Positions 5,921 to 5,983 of a stretch of 5,983 nucleotides of DNA are shown here, one piece after another. The notes under the pieces are model-generated. The model was not told the origin of the DNA. It ran no database searches and saw only the letters and a program-made list of their open reading frames with translations. Numbering within the stretch: the first letter of the stretch is position 1; each line of letters begins with the position of its first letter. A program made the position numbers and the translations under genes. Source of the stretch: Acidobacteriota bacterium (GTDB lineage Bacteria; Acidobacteriota; Terriglobia; Terriglobales; Acidobacteriaceae); assembly GCA_021781255.1 (NCBI GenBank), contig JAJXXG010000060.1, forward strand, positions 1-5,983. The letters are read 5' to 3'.

Positions 5921-5983
5921 AGTACGTTGTCAAGCTGGGTGGAGCGGGCCTCGAGTCTCCCACATTGCTCGATGGCTGCACGC
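5917..5983 (+). CDS. argB: N-acetylglutamate kinase, N-terminal fragment cut by window edge
   Basis: Only the first 22 codons are present (beginning MKYVVKLGGAGLESPTLLDG). The opening hydrophobic strand followed by KLGG is the phosphate-binding start of the amino acid kinase family, here Lys6-Leu7-Gly8-Gly9. Position directly after argC, with an ATGA overlap at 5917-5920, supports ArgB, which phosphorylates N-acetylglutamate and supplies the ArgC substrate. No argJ lies between argC and argB, unlike many argCJB clusters. Another amino acid kinase is possible but unlikely in this place. Confidence 0.87.
   Translation, partial: MKYVVKLGGAGLESPTLLDGCT

Overview
The window is GC-rich, densely packed bacterial chromosome with no mobile element, CRISPR array, tRNA or rRNA gene. 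Gene content and protein style (a short 6-phosphofructokinase with pyrophosphate-type residues, an argR-argC-argB run, a FadD15-type acyl-CoA synthetase) would fit a soil acidobacterium of the Terriglobia/Acidobacteriia kind. That placement is an inference from overall impression, not a database match.

Left part, minus strand (1-1549). A GNAT N-acetyltransferase, cut by the left edge, lies downstream of a 6-phosphofructokinase gene. An 82-base gap between them holds a strong hairpin that may end or attenuate pfkA transcription. The phosphofructokinase carries Asp104 and Lys124, the pair typical of pyrophosphate-dependent enzymes.

Middle (1550-4165). A divergent spacer of about 220 bases separates pfkA from a plus-strand gene for an unrecognised polytopic membrane protein with a histidine-rich HIHH motif. 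Its 3' end overlaps, tail to tail by 68 bases, the 3' end of a 601-residue long-chain acyl-CoA synthetase gene on the minus strand.

Right part (4166-5983). A second divergent spacer of about 230 bases carries the clearest regulatory signal in the window: two ARG-box-like palindromes whose centres are exactly 21 bp apart, overlapping a likely sigma70-type promoter, followed by a GC-rich leader hairpin. They precede argR (arginine repressor), argC (N-acetyl-gamma-glutamyl-phosphate reductase) and the first 22 codons of argB (N-acetylglutamate kinase). The three genes overlap by ATGA junctions, so they are probably one translationally coupled operon that ArgR represses, its own gene included.

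Most of the window is ordinary metabolism. The points worth a second look are the tandem ARG boxes with leader hairpin, the pyrophosphate-type phosphofructokinase, and the uncharacterised His-rich membrane protein. I found no convincing evidence of a wholly new system.
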